Source of the DNA: Aedoeadaptatus nemausensis
Lineage (GTDB): Bacteria; Bacillota; Clostridia; Tissierellales; Peptoniphilaceae
DNA length: 64,000 bases
Direction of reading: 5' to 3'
Assembly (NCBI RefSeq): GCF_903819165.1
Contig: NZ_CAIJCS010000026.1
Location: forward strand, 79,824-143,823
Numbering within the stretch: the stretch's first letter is position 1; each line of letters begins with the position of its first letter. The notes beneath the pieces are model-generated. The model was not told the DNA's origin and did not search any database. It saw only the letters and a program-made list of their open reading frames with translations. The position numbers and the translations under genes were made by a program. Shown here piece after piece: positions 41,491 to 50,343 of the stretch.

Positions 41491-42348
41491 TTATAGCGTA
41501 TTCAGATCGTCGAAAAAGCTGTTGTCAATTAAGCGAGTCTTGCCGATGTATACGGCCATGGCCATGAAGCAGTCTTCTTCGATGGTCTTCACCCGCTCGA
41601 AATTACTGAAGCGAAGGATTTCCACATAGTCGATTTTCGCGAGAGGTTCTTCTTCGATGAGCTCGATGACCTCCCTCTTCACTTTTCCGGCATCGGTATT
41701 TCCCGATTTTACACTTTCCAGTGCATGGCGAAGACCGCGAGAAAGGACGGTGGCCGCCTTACGCTCATCTTCCGAAAGATAGGTGTTTCTCGAGCTTTTC
41801 GCCAAGCCGTCCGCTTCCCGAACGATGGGGCAGGGCACGATTTCGAGGTTTAAATTTAAGTCCTCTACCATAGCCTTAACGATAGCCACTTGTTGCACGT
41901 CCTTTTGACCGAAATAAGCTCTCGTCGGGCGGAGAATGGTAAAGAACTTGGCGAGAACCGTGGCCACGCCCGCAAAGTGAATGGGGCGGGTAATGCCGCA
42001 GAGAATATGGGTCATATGCTCCGGCGGCACGACCCGGAAGCCGAAATCATCCGGATACATTTCCTCCACCTCCGGGTGGAAAATATAATCCACGCCGAGG
42101 GACTCGCAAAAAGCGCCGTCGGCTTCAATGTTTCTCGGATAGGCCTCGTAATCTTCCCCAGGCCCGAACTGAAGAGGATTCACGAAGACCGAAACGATCA
42201 CCGTGTCGTTCTCTTCCCGAGCCTTTTTAATGAGGGAGCCGTGGCCTTCGTGGAGCGCCCCCATAGTGGGAATATAGCCCACACTTCCATTGTGTTTCGC
42301 TTTTAAAGCGACTTCGCGCATCTCTGCAATGGTCGTAATAATTTTCAT
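41491..42348 (-). CDS. panC: Pantothenate synthetase
   Basis: 285 residues: 'GYIPTMGALHEGHGSLI', 'SVFVNPLQFGPGEDYEAYPR', 'YFGQKDVQQVAIVK' and 'GLAKSSRNTYLSEDER'. It joins pantoate and beta-alanine using ATP. Last gene of panG-panB-panC; panD is not in the window. Confidence 0.96.
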   Translation of the reverse strand: MKIITTIAEMREVALKAKHNGSVGYIPTMGALHEGHGSLIKKAREENDTVIVSVFVNPLQFGPGEDYEAYPRNIEADGAFCESLGVDYIFHPEVEEMYPDDFGFRVVPPEHMTHILCGITRPIHFAGVATVLAKFFTILRPTRAYFGQKDVQQVAIVKAMVEDLNLNLEIVPCPIVREADGLAKSSRNTYLSEDERKAATVLSRGLRHALESVKSGNTDAGKVKREVIELIEEEPLAKIDYVEILRFSNFERVKTIEEDCFMAMAVYIGKTRLIDNSFFDDLNTL

Positions 42349-42357
42349 TCTTCGCCT

Positions 42358-43185
42358 CTATTTCTCGTCGAGCAAGGATTCGTCCATAGAAAATTCGTGT
42401 TCTTTCGTGGGGAAGGATTTATTCTTTACGGCTTCGTCGTAATCCTTAAAGCCCTTCACCATGGCCTCGCCGACGTGGGCGAATTGTTTTACAAATTTCG
42501 GCACGAAATCGTCGAACATGCCGAGCATATCTTGGTAAACGAGGACCTGACCGTCGCAATCGACGCCGGCGCCGATGCCGATGGTGGGGATGGAAAGCAT
42601 TTCCGTCACCTTCTTTGCAAGAGGTGCGGGGACACATTCTATGACCACGGCAAAGGCTCCCGCTTCCTCTACGGCCTTGGCATCGGCGAGAAGTTTATTA
42701 ACGGTAGCTTCGTCTTTTCCCTGTACCTTAAAACCGCCAAAGGTATTGACCGATTGAGGCGTCAGGCCGATATGGGCGCAAACGGGAATTTTCGCCGCTA
42801 CGATGGCCGCGATTTCATCCTTAACTTCCACGCCTCCCTCGAGTTTTACGGCGTGGGCATGGCCCTCTTGAATTAAACGGCCCGCATTAATCACCGCGTC
42901 CCGAACGCCTGTGGAGTAAGTCATAAAGGGCATATCGCAGACGATCAGCGGATGCTTCGCTCCCCGCGCCACGGCGGCGGAGTGATGGATCATATCCTCG
43001 AGGGTTACGGAGAGGGTGTCCTCGTAACCAAGCATGGTCATGCCCAAACTGTCGCCGACTAAAATAGAGTCGATCCCCGACTGATCCACGAGTTTCGCCG
43101 TGGAGTAATCGTAGCAGGTAATCATGGTAAGCTTTTCGGCCGCTTCTTTTCGTTCGCGGAATGTATTAACAGTTACTTTCTTCAT
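42358..43185 (-). CDS. panB: Ketopantoate hydroxymethyltransferase
   Basis: 275 residues: '[29 protein letters not shown]' shape, '[17 protein letters not shown]' and '[22 protein letters not shown]'. It makes ketopantoate from 2-ketoisovalerate. It starts one base after panG. Confidence 0.96.
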   Translation of the reverse strand: MKKVTVNTFRERKEAAEKLTMITCYDYSTAKLVDQSGIDSILVGDSLGMTMLGYEDTLSVTLEDMIHHSAAVARGAKHPLIVCDMPFMTYSTGVRDAVINAGRLIQEGHAHAVKLEGGVEVKDEIAAIVAAKIPVCAHIGLTPQSVNTFGGFKVQGKDEATVNKLLADAKAVEEAGAFAVVIECVPAPLAKKVTEMLSIPTIGIGAGVDCDGQVLVYQDMLGMFDDFVPKFVKQFAHVGEAMVKGFKDYDEAVKNKSFPTKEHEFSMDESLLDEK

Positions 43186-43186
43186 T

Positions 43187-44041
43187 CTATTCTCCTTCCA
43201 GTAAGCGGATCATATCGTCGTATGGGCGATCCGGATGTTTATCTCTTGCAATGTCTACGAGAATCTTCGCCGCCGCTACATAAAGCTCCCGCCTCTTTTC
43301 ATCGTCTTTTAACGAATCCAGATGGCGTTCGATTGTAGAAGCGTCCCCTCGTTCCACGGGGCCCGTCAAAGCTTTTTCCGCGCCTTTTTCTAGAAAAGAC
43401 GCCAGATTTTTTTCTGCCAGGGGCGCCAAGGCCTCCCGCGCCTCCTTTTCTTCAAAGCCGATTTCCGTCATTAAATCCACCGCCACTTTCCCAAGGGCGA
43501 TAACGGAATTGCTGATAAGAGAAGTAGCCAGATGGTAGCGCGCTTTATCTCCGGAGATAATCTTGTAGCGAAGCTTATGGTACTCCAAAACATCGCTCAA
43601 AATCTCCACTGCCTCGGGATCCCCCTCTAAAGTAAAAAACGCACCATCAAGTGACTTGTAGCCCTCTTCCCTACTGGAGATGGCCAGCATAGGGTGAAGG
43701 GAGGCTGCGTAAACGTCCTTGGTAGTACGATCGAAGAATAGTGAAGACGATAAACTGCCCGCCGTATGGCAGACGATTTTATCGTGAATATTTAATTGTA
43801 AAAGTTGCCGCCAAATTTTTTCAATGGCATCGTCGGGCGCGGCGATAAGAACGACGTCGTTATCTTCCACGAGCTCTTCCGGTGTCTTGTAAACCTTCGA
43901 CCCGGTACGCTCTGCGCCGTAGGCGGCGCTTGTCTCCGTTTTACTGTAAAAACCCCCGATGCGGAGAGGGCCTTCCGAGAACAAGCCAATGCCGAAACTG
44001 ACGCCGACTTTCCCGGCGCCGATAATTCCAACTGATTTCAT
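43187..44041 (-). CDS. panG: PanG-type ketopantoate reductase (Rossmann/DUF2520)
   Basis: 284 residues from the ATG at 44041 (AGAGGTGATAA upstream). N-terminal Rossmann domain with '[17 protein letters not shown]' wording, then a helical DUF2520 domain ('[30 protein letters not shown]', '[26 protein letters not shown]'). DUF2520 proteins linked to panBC were shown to be the ketopantoate reductase PanG in Francisella, with active homologues in Enterococcus and Clostridioides. The adjacency to panB and panC and absence of panE here support that assignment. Confidence 0.82.
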   Translation of the reverse strand: MKSVGIIGAGKVGVSFGIGLFSEGPLRIGGFYSKTETSAAYGAERTGSKVYKTPEELVEDNDVVLIAAPDDAIEKIWRQLLQLNIHDKIVCHTAGSLSSSLFFDRTTKDVYAASLHPMLAISSREEGYKSLDGAFFTLEGDPEAVEILSDVLEYHKLRYKIISGDKARYHLATSLISNSVIALGKVAVDLMTEIGFEEKEAREALAPLAEKNLASFLEKGAEKALTGPVERGDASTIERHLDSLKDDEKRRELYVAAAKILVDIARDKHPDRPYDDMIRLLEGE

Positions 44042-44131
44042 GGTTATCACCTCTTTCGAGTGCAATACGCATTCATCGCATCGTATTTAAATGTAAAAAG
44101 TGTATAGTTTCCTTCGAATACTACCATTGCC

Positions 44132-44160
44132 ATTGTAATAGCAAATATTTAAATTGACAA
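44132..44160 (-). promoter_or_regulatory. Promoter of the pan operon
   Basis: Minus strand -35 TTGTCA (44155-44160), 17 bp, -10 TACAAT (44132-44137), about 90 bp upstream of panG. Confidence 0.7.
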
Positions 44161-44161
44161 G

Positions 44162-44534
44162 TTCATTTTCCTATAAGCGTAGTTTTAAGCACTCTAACAT
44201 TGCATGGAAAAATTATATCCTTTAATAAAATTAACTTCTCTATTTAAAGATTTCCAACGATAGCCTCCCTTTTCGACAGAAAACGGCATACTTAAGCAGT
44301 TTAACTTCTACCAAAAGAACCGGAATATTAAGAAAGAAAACCATCACATTTAAAAAAATCTTCTTTTTGAAACACCTCGGGACTTGAACCGGCGGATAAT
44401 TTCCACTGCTCCTATATAAGAGGATTGCCGACTATTACTGCTTTTCATTATTCAAACCGTTTACTGTTCCTTTTTCTATAGCTCATTTAATGAAACTTAG
44501 CTTCGATCATTTGTAACAGAGTTTTTCTGCAATC
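44162..44534. other. AT-rich spacer at the composition break
   Basis: No ORF or RNA recognised over roughly 370 bp. The base composition shifts here from about half GC to clearly AT-rich, as it stays to the window end. A stretch near 44375-44420 loosely resembles a tRNA T-arm but does not fold. Confidence 0.5.
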
Positions 44535-44574
44535 AAAAACCCGACGCGCACCAATTTCAAAGGCTCGCCGGGTT
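44535..44574 (-). terminator. Intrinsic terminator of the MgtC-family gene
   Basis: AACCCGGCGAGC... pairs imperfectly with ...GCGCGTCGGGTT; TTTTT follows on the minus strand. It lies about 30 bp after the stop. Confidence 0.72.
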
Positions 44575-44603
44575 AATTGTTCTTTTTAAATATTATTTTT
44601 CTT

Positions 44604-45275
44604 CTAATCTTCTTTGTCGTTTAATTTTACCGATTCCAAATGATAGTCAGCTTTTAATTTCTCAAAAAAACTTTCGATATTATAGTTCTCATGAAATGAT
44701 AAGGTCGATTCAATCATTGATTTATTCTCTGCCTCTTCATCGAGGATATCCAGTTCTCTTATTTCTATTCCCTCATCTGAGGTAATTTCCAGAAACTCAT
44801 CCTTCTCGAAATTAGGCGTATCGAATACCATTATATAAGATTTTGTCATCTTCTTATTTATCAGATCGCTAACTTCCTTTAAGGAGATCAGAGTTATAAG
44901 ACAAGTTACCGTTGCAAGGACCGCTCCTTTGTAATATCCGATTCCTACGGCAAGACCAATTCCTGCAGACAGCCATAAAGTTGCAGCTGTGGTAAGCCCC
45001 GAAACCCCATTCTTTTTTTGGAGTATAGTGCCTGCACCTAAAAAACCGATTCCGCTTACAACTTGCCCTACAAGCCTTGTCGGCTCCCAATTGTCGGCGT
45101 CTGCCAGTTCACTTGCTCCATCGATTGCTATAAGCATAATTAAACACGCACCGACACTCACGATAATATGCGTTCTGAAACCGGCCGCTCTGTTTTTCTT
45201 CTCCCTTTCAATGCCGATAAGGGATCCTAAAAAGGCTGCAATAAATATTCTGGCCGCCACTAAAAAGATATCCAC
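44604..45275 (-). CDS. MgtC/SapB-family membrane protein
   Basis: 223 residues. 'FLGSLIGIEREKKNRAAGFRTHIIVSVGACLIMLIAI' and 'GIGFLGAGTILQKKNGVSGLTTAATLWLSAGIGLAVGIGYY' contain the conserved MgtC core in four or five membrane helices, followed by a cytosolic ACT-like C-terminal domain (about 140-223). Family roles involve Mg2+/acid stress and ATP-synthase control; exact function here is unknown. Confidence 0.92.
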   Translation of the reverse strand: MDIFLVAARIFIAAFLGSLIGIEREKKNRAAGFRTHIIVSVGACLIMLIAIDGASELADADNWEPTRLVGQVVSGIGFLGAGTILQKKNGVSGLTTAATLWLSAGIGLAVGIGYYKGAVLATVTCLITLISLKEVSDLINKKMTKSYIMVFDTPNFEKDEFLEITSDEGIEIRELDILDEEAENKSMIESTLSFHENYNIESFFEKLKADYHLESVKLNDKED

Positions 45276-45382
45276 TTTTTCCTCCTCATATAATGCTCGA
45301 TCATTCTTCCAAAAGAATCAAAGTATAGGATACAACATTCGGTTTTCTTTAGATTAGTTTCTAATTTTAATTCAGGCAACTC

Positions 45383-45430
45383 TTACTTTTGAAGAAGAGC
45401 GATCGCCTCGCAGTGAAACGAGTGAACACT
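45383..45430 (-). repeat. Remnant coding 'HCEAIALLQK' tail
   Basis: On the minus strand a short open stretch ends S-V-H-S-F-H-C-E-A-I-A-L-L-Q-K-stop. Similar tails occur at 50344-50430 and 52778-52885, so it is likely a decayed copy of the same gene end. Confidence 0.45.
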
Positions 45431-45537
45431 AAGTATGTCATGTGAACCTGTCTGTATGTGGAAACATGTCTATAAACCTTTTAACGATAGCATCAGCTTA
45501 AAGTTAAAAAGTATTGTCTCGACAAACTGGGATTTAT

Positions 45538-45768
45538 TTACTTTATTATAATTTCGCAAATGCCAATTAAAGCTGTTACAATTCCCAATACAAATTCTAC
45601 TAATACAGCTTTCTTAGCATATAATTCTATTTTTCTTCCTACTTTATAAGCATCTTCAAAACCATTGATTAAATTATATCTCTTTTGAAAATAAATCTTA
45701 TATCCAAAAAGAGTAAATGCAATTCCGATCGTTATTAGCATAATCCTTAATAAAGTCATTAAGTACAC
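45538..45768 (-). CDS. Small membrane protein, DUF3784-like
   Basis: 76 residues, two membrane helices around a basic loop 'FGYKIYFQKRYNLINGFEDAYKVGRK', which fits the DUF3784 pattern of small Firmicutes membrane proteins. Function unknown. The start may be the Met at residue 1 or 4. Confidence 0.55.
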   Translation of the reverse strand: MYLMTLLRIMLITIGIAFTLFGYKIYFQKRYNLINGFEDAYKVGRKIELYAKKAVLVEFVLGIVTALIGICEIIIK

Positions 45769-45790
45769 ATCTAACCTGAATTCAAATATG

Positions 45791-46338
45791 TTAACGAAGT
45801 TCTAGTCTCATCAAAATCAATTCTTGGTAATCTGATTTTCGAGAAACAAATCCTCTCGGGTTTCTTCCGTACTCAACAAAGGCCATCTTTTCATATAAAG
45901 CAATCTCATTTCTATTATCTGCAACGACCTCTAACTCCAGCTGGCGAAATCCTGCTTTTTTTGCACATTTTATGCTCGCTGCCGTAAGCGCACTGCCGAT
46001 ACCGAGTCGCCAAAAGTCTTTCTCAATACTGACTCCTACTTCTGCTCGGTGGCTTATTTTCTCACTTGCTCCAATTGCACTTACACCTGCAAGGCCTACA
46101 ATCACATCTGCAACAACAGCACAAAGTTCGATCTCGTCAGCGCTTTCCTCCTTTTGACGCAGAAAGCTCTTTTCTTCTTCAATGCTGAACTCCTTTTCAT
46201 TCGGATATGTGAGAAGAAAATTCGTTTCTTCATGAACTTTTTTAAGTTCGAAAGGACTTCCTCCGCATCGCGCGGCGTAGCATTTCGTATAAGACATCGT
46301 CTTCCGTCTTTAAGATTAATTGTTTTTTCGTATTGCAT
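45791..46338 (-). pseudogene. GNAT N-acetyltransferase broken by a frameshift
   Basis: The N-terminal 34 residues ('MQYEKTINLKDGRRCLIRNA...SNLKK') are in one frame from the ATG at 46338, and the rest ('VHEETNFLLTYPNEKEF' through 'EKDFWRLGIGSALTAAS', the acetyl-CoA loop, to 'QELILMRLELR') continues in another. The switch falls at the A6 run 46238-46243, so one indel would restore a normal acetyltransferase of about 180 residues. Substrate unknown. It may be decay, a sequencing slip or, less likely, programmed frameshifting. Confidence 0.82.
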
Positions 46339-46351
46339 TATTTCTCACCTA

Positions 46352-46615
46352 TTATTCAAACCTAATTTGTTTAATTGATGTTCCGATCTTTATACTTAAT
46401 CTCCACTCAGACACTTCAGCATAATCCGCCCAATATTCATCCATCTCGGAGATCAAATCACCTTTGATACTGATAAGACTTACAGCATGGCATGACGCGC
46501 TCTTGTCTTTTGGGAAAACACGCACAGCTATAATCAATGTTTCTCCGGCTTTTTCAATACCCTCTATTTCTCTATCCCATTCGCCCAGATAATCACAGTT
46601 GGTATTGATATATTC
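46352..46615 (-). pseudogene. 5'-truncated SnoaL/NTF2-like protein
   Basis: A frame from just after a TAA at 46616 to 46352 reads '...NTNCDYLGEWDREIEGIEK' then 'ISIKGDLISEMDEYWADYAEVSEWRLSIKIG', the C-terminal two thirds of a nuclear-transport-factor-2/SnoaL-like protein. There is no start codon with a ribosome site and the N-terminal helices are missing. The remains lie 13 bp before the broken GNAT gene. Confidence 0.7.
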
Positions 46616-46665
46616 TTAACACTTAGTTTTCGTTCGTGCAATGCTAGCAGCCTTTTTACTTACCC

Positions 46666-47178
46666 TCACATGTCAAAGATCTGGCTGGGACTTTCCAAAA
46701 AGGAAATTTTCTGGCCAATAGTGGCCCTAAGGACATGTCGGGTCTCTTGGTCGCCTCTCTTGGTTACAAAGACCAGATCGTATCTATCATCATCCGGGTC
46801 CACCCTTGTAACAGAAACCAGATCCACCCTGTCCAAGGTCCTCTCTCTTAGGGGGAAGTAGGGATAGTCCCCATTGGCCACCATCGTCTCCAGCGCCTCC
46901 TGGGTCATGACTTCCTTAAAGGGGTCATAGAGGGCGGGTAGATCCTGGACCGCTTCTTGGCTAGTTTCTAAGTCACCATCCAGGCTAAGAACCTGGCCTA
47001 CCTGGCTAAGATCTTTCTCCAGCTGCCTCCAGTCCTCTTCCTTAAAGTCCAGCTGATCCAGGTAGAGATGGGCAAAGTCTTGGGCCAGTGCTTGAGCCGG
47101 GTCTTTGGTCTCTTTGGGACCACAGGCCACCAGGGCCAGGACCAAAGCTAATAAACTAAATATAGATGCTCTTTTCAT
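46666..47178 (-). CDS. Uncharacterised lipoprotein
   Basis: 170 residues with lipobox L-V-A-C (Cys19), followed by a mostly acidic, alpha/beta domain with no family I recognise. Its DNA is clearly richer in G+C than the genes around it, so it probably has a different origin. RBS GGGGGAG-like just upstream. Confidence 0.72.
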   Translation of the reverse strand: MKRASIFSLLALVLALVACGPKETKDPAQALAQDFAHLYLDQLDFKEEDWRQLEKDLSQVGQVLSLDGDLETSQEAVQDLPALYDPFKEVMTQEALETMVANGDYPYFPLRERTLDRVDLVSVTRVDPDDDRYDLVFVTKRGDQETRHVLRATIGQKISFLESPSQIFDM

Positions 47179-47193
47179 AACGTCTCCCCCTTA

Positions 47194-47341
47194 CTAATGA
47201 TCTCTATATTTTTCATCAAGAACTTCGTCTATTACTATTTTCTCAATAATATGAAACAGCTTTTCAATGTCTTTTCCTTGCTTTTTCAGCTTGCTTTTAA
47301 TCCTTTTTAAATCTCGTCGTAAACTTTATTTTATACTTCAA
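47194..47341 (-). pseudogene. Remnant of a YafQ/RelE-type toxin
   Basis: From a TTG overlapping the antitoxin stop, the frame reads 'KYKIKFTTRFKKD' then stops; one base later it continues 'LKSKLKKQGKDIEKLFHIIEKIVIDEVLDEKYRDH' and stops again. That is the N-terminal 50 residues of a YafQ-like mRNA interferase, with a frameshift and loss of the C-terminal catalytic His part. It should be inactive. Confidence 0.75.
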
Positions 47342-47602
47342 GAGCTTTCCTCAGGTCATCCATATTATCATAGGATGTCACATTCGTGTCTTTAGCTATC
47401 TTTCTTCCTTCTTCAATCGCTTTTATGGTTTCATCACTTGGAACGTTAAATTTTAAATCAAAAGGAATGCCACTTTCTCTAATACTCGCCCTTAAAAATA
47501 TATTAATGACTGTCGTCATATTTAAGCCTAAACTGGAGTAGATTTTTCCGCTGCTTCTTTTATTTCTTTATCTGTTCTTATATTCAAATTTGTTGTGGCC
47601 AT
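47331..47602 (-). pseudogene. RelB/DinJ-type antitoxin broken by a frameshift
   Basis: The ATG at 47602 opens 'MATTNLNIRTDKEIKEAAEK', the RelB/DinJ ribbon-helix-helix start, but falls out of frame at an A5 run (47543-47547). One added A would join it to 'IYSSLGLNMTTVINIFLRASIRESGIPFDLKFNVPSDETIKAIEEG' shape. The downstream part alone is an ORF of 62 residues without the DNA-binding strand. Paired with the toxin remnant. Confidence 0.82.
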
Positions 47603-47674
47603 TTCCTCATCTCCTATATGATTATGTTCGTGTATAATCAGCACGTTGTCATTATATGATGCATATTAACTTCA

Positions 47675-47902
47675 TTATCGTTCTTCTTCATTATCATACT
47701 CAAGTAAATCACCTGGTTGACAATCAAGCTCCTTACAGATGCTCGCTAAAGTATTAAATCTAATACCTTTGGCCTTTCCTGTTTTTAATATTGATAAATT
47801 TGCTTCGGTTATTCCTATCCTTCCTGCAAGCTCTTTCGATGTCATATTTTTCTTTTTTAAGACTTGATCTAGATTTATAATTATTTGATCCTTCATTTTC
47901 AA
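47675..47902 (-). CDS. Cro/CI-type (XRE) regulator, YozG-like
   Basis: 75 residues, essentially one HTH domain: 'INLDQVLKKKNMTSKELAGRIGITEANLSILKTGKAKGIRFNTLASICKELDCQPGDLLEY'. This short type is typically paired with a DUF2975 membrane protein, which lies directly upstream and overlaps it by four bases. Confidence 0.92.
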   Translation of the reverse strand: MKMKDQIIINLDQVLKKKNMTSKELAGRIGITEANLSILKTGKAKGIRFNTLASICKELDCQPGDLLEYDNEEER

Positions 47903-48420
47903 ATTATACTTTCCGAATCTTCTTTTAAGGATTTTCCTGTATCAAATATAATCATTGATGAAAATGCTATAACCATAAAAATTATATTCGTTAAATAGTC
48001 CTTAATAGTTAAATTAAAAACACCGCTAATATTGTCAACTTTAAAATAATTGAAAACTAGCTTAGAAATAATTTGGCAAATTGTCAAAATTAGAATAGCT
48101 ATTAATATATCTTTCGAATATTTTGAATTTAAGTCTGAAAAATAATCTTTCTTCTCTAAATTCACTAAAATCTTCTCAAATTTATCCAATGAGAAACCAG
48201 CAACAGTGAATATCATAAGGGCACTCAAGCATGAATAAATAATAAAAGGAAGTGAAACTTCTTGTAGATTAAATTGATAAGATTCAACTACTTGTATTAC
48301 ATCATCTTTAAAAATCAGAGTTAATACACTTCCAAGCAAGGTAAAGCCTGCTCCCAAATAAGAAATATATTTTAAAATCTTACATAATATAATCGCTATT
48401 TTGAAAATAAAACTCTTCAT
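47899..48420 (-). CDS. DUF2975 membrane protein
   Basis: 173 residues with four membrane helices and the layout of DUF2975, commonly encoded next to a YozG-like XRE regulator. Function unknown; a membrane signal for the regulator is a common guess. It follows the lipoprotein gene by 24 bp. Confidence 0.82.
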   Translation of the reverse strand: MKSFIFKIAIILCKILKYISYLGAGFTLLGSVLTLIFKDDVIQVVESYQFNLQEVSLPFIIYSCLSALMIFTVAGFSLDKFEKILVNLEKKDYFSDLNSKYSKDILIAILILTICQIISKLVFNYFKVDNISGVFNLTIKDYLTNIIFMVIAFSSMIIFDTGKSLKEDSESII

Positions 48421-48443
48421 AACTTTTCCTTAGCACTTTCGCA

Positions 48444-48914
48444 TTATCTTTTATCATTCGCATCTTTCAATTCTTGTACTTTATCTTTCAGATCATTTAA
48501 ATCTTTTTTAGAAAGTTCCCAGGTTAATGAAGATGGAATCATGGGCATTCCATCCATTGTTATATATGGATAGTTTTCATAAATATAAAAATCTATCTCT
48601 GTAGCTTTCTTATCTTTTCTCTTGCTGGTTAATATGAAGTGGTAAGACTCTATTGCATCATCTGGTATTTCTTTAAAATAATTGTCGAAATTTTTATCAT
48701 TAATATTTTCTGCACTCATTCCTGTTAAATTGCCAAAGTAGTCTAAGACTTCTTGTTCTTCTATTTCAACAATTTTTTTATTGTTAGAATCAAATATTTC
48801 AATCTTTTCTTCTTTTTTACTTCTCGTTTGTTCTGTCATAGTATTTGGAACACAAGAAGTTAAAACTATAGAAAAAGCAAGAAGAATAGATAGTATTAAA
48901 AACCTTTTTCTCAT
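48444..48914 (-). CDS. Lipoprotein of the DUF2975-XRE operon
   Basis: 156 residues from the ATG at 48914, preceded by GGGGGAGG; the frame is open 29 codons further but crosses the operator repeats. Lipobox L-T-S-C. The mature domain 'KIVEIEEQEVLDYFGNLTG...YHFILTSKRKDKKATEIDFYIYENYPYITMDG' is not one I recognise. First gene of a three-gene operon with DUF2975 and the XRE regulator. Confidence 0.75.
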   Translation of the reverse strand: MRKRFLILSILLAFSIVLTSCVPNTMTEQTRSKKEEKIEIFDSNNKKIVEIEEQEVLDYFGNLTGMSAENINDKNFDNYFKEIPDDAIESYHFILTSKRKDKKATEIDFYIYENYPYITMDGMPMIPSSLTWELSKKDLNDLKDKVQELKDANDKR

Positions 48915-48933
48915 TATGATCCTCCCCCATTGA

Positions 48934-48952
48934 ATTATTGTAAAACAATAAT
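48934..48952. promoter_or_regulatory. Operator palindrome, copy 1
   Basis: ATTATTGT-AAA-ACAATAAT, a perfect 19-bp palindrome 20 bp before the lipoprotein start. Confidence 0.72.
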
Positions 48953-48963
48953 TATCTTCATTT

Positions 48964-48982
48964 ATTATTGTAAAACGATAAT
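48964..48982. promoter_or_regulatory. Operator palindrome, copy 2
   Basis: ATTATTGT-AAA-ACGATAAT, the same palindrome with one mismatch, centred 30 bp (about three helical turns) from copy 1, so two dimers could bind on the same face. Confidence 0.72.
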
Positions 48983-49011
48983 TTCCATTTGTCAATATCA
49001 TTCATAATGAC

Positions 49012-49146
49012 TTAAAATTTATCAAAGTCTTCTTGCGTAGCTACTTCTTTATATTTATAGTCGTCGTTATTCTTTTCCGCAAACATATCATTTACAAGTC
49101 CAATTGTTAGTAGAGATAAATCAGAAACAGAAAGACCAAGTTCCAC
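49012..49146 (-). pseudogene. Phage-type gene fragment
   Basis: A frame ending at 49012 reads 'VELGLSVSDLSLLTIGLVNDMFAEKNNDDYKY...TQEDFDKF', like the tail of small phage structural or assembly proteins of Firmicutes prophages. No start with a ribosome site. Stops and frame changes lie just upstream. The family name is uncertain. Confidence 0.5.
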
Positions 49147-49239
49147 TACTCTTAACGGGAACAAAGACGTCGTTATCGATCTTACTTTTTTTAAACTTCT
49201 TCCAATTTCTTATTAAGTCCCTCCATTATTCTTCCAAAT

Positions 49240-49278
49240 AAAAAAGACGGTGAAGATATCTTCTGCCCGTCTTTTTTT
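49240..49278. terminator. Bidirectional terminator
   Basis: AAAAAGACGG/CCGTCTTTTT stem with an inner GAAGATATCTTC palindrome and T-runs on both strands. Confidence 0.8.
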
Positions 49279-49391
49279 ATCCCTTGATTTACCTGTACCT
49301 TTTAGGGTGAATACTAAATCTAAAATGTTTATACTACCATCTCCTAAAAGTATGTATGAAAATAACATCTACTTTTCTAAATGCTGTTTAA

Positions 49392-49909
49392 TCATATTAA
49401 CAACAATGGGTCTGATCCAAACCAAGTCTCTACATCTCTATCGTGCTCATCACTAGATATAGGATCTTCATATCCTACATCATCAATCCATGAGATTGCA
49501 AAATAATATTTATCTGTTCTAGTTCCTTTTAATTTAATACCAGGTAAGACAGACCATCTGGTTTATATTCTATATCGTAATCATTCCTTGTTTCCATTGG
49601 TCTGCCTTCTACGTAACCCCAACATTCCCCATAAGCTCCTATGGATAACTTTTTCCTTTCTTCTCCATAAAAACTTATACACTCTAGCATCTCTCCACTT
49701 TCTATTTCTGATTTTAAAAATTGGTTCTTCGCAATTTCGCAAGTAATACTATATTCTTTACCTGTTGGTTTAGATGTGATTTCTATTAAATACCGGCCTA
49801 ATAAATTTGGACAACTTCTATCATTCGCACATTTTTTATATTCATAGCTTATTTCTATATCATTGATTTTTATAGATATCTCCCCAAAAGGAGTATTTAG
49901 CCTTTTCAT
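49392..49909 (-). pseudogene. Uncharacterised protein broken by a frameshift near its C-terminus
   Basis: From the ATG at 49909 (GGAGGC upstream) 126 residues run to a stop at 49529 ('...DIEYKPDGLSYLVLN'). In the next frame the DNA continues as a plausible protein, 'LPGIKLKGTRTDKYYFAISWIDDVGYEDPISS' then 'DRDVETWFGSDPLLLI', ending at 49392. Joining at about 49545 gives about 172 residues. The acidic, Trp-rich C-terminus is like small polymorphic-toxin immunity proteins, a weak inference. Confidence 0.62.
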
Positions 49910-49960
49910 ATAAGCCTCCTATTGATATTAGGCCAAGATTAGAGTACCATCAATCCCCTA

Positions 49961-50275
49961 TTATCCATAAACGAATTCACTCGTATCATTGTCACACCTT
50001 ATAACCCTATCAAGAGCCATTATCTTATCAATGACACTGTCCATCTCTCCTTAGAATTTTTTTCAAGGGGTAGTTCATGAGTTCCTTGGTAGAAGACGAC
50101 ATATCTTTAAAGCCTTGACTGAAGGGAGCTACTGTAAAACTCATACCTTCCAAGTTTTTACCGTCTGAACTACCTCCATCGATCGAAAGCAATTTCTCGA
50201 ATAATATATATATCCAGCCTAAGTCTTTTATTAATTTTTCAATGAGACTATAGTGAACACCGACGTCGTTTTCTG
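49961..50275 (-). pseudogene. Remnant of a phage terminase large subunit
   Basis: Minus-strand translation gives 'VGVHYSLIEKLIKDLG', 'LLSIDGGSSDGKNLEGMSFTVAPFSQGFKDMSSSTKELMNY' and then, in another frame, 'MDSVIDKIMALDRVIR...EFVYG', which is the C-terminal order of TerL proteins with the middle ('RHGGNPVLRWM' part) deleted. It marks a former prophage. Confidence 0.68.
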
Positions 50276-50343
50276 ATCTTTATATGGCCAGGTTTCCATG
50301 AGTTATAGTTCGCCTGCCCTCTTTTCTTTTTTAAGCTTTTACT

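Noticed and set aside
44375..44425. tRNA-like fragment at the composition break (GGTTCAAGT between GC-rich arms)
   Set aside because: The T-stem has mismatches, no anticodon arm or CCA end can be built; too weak for a tRNA or attachment site.
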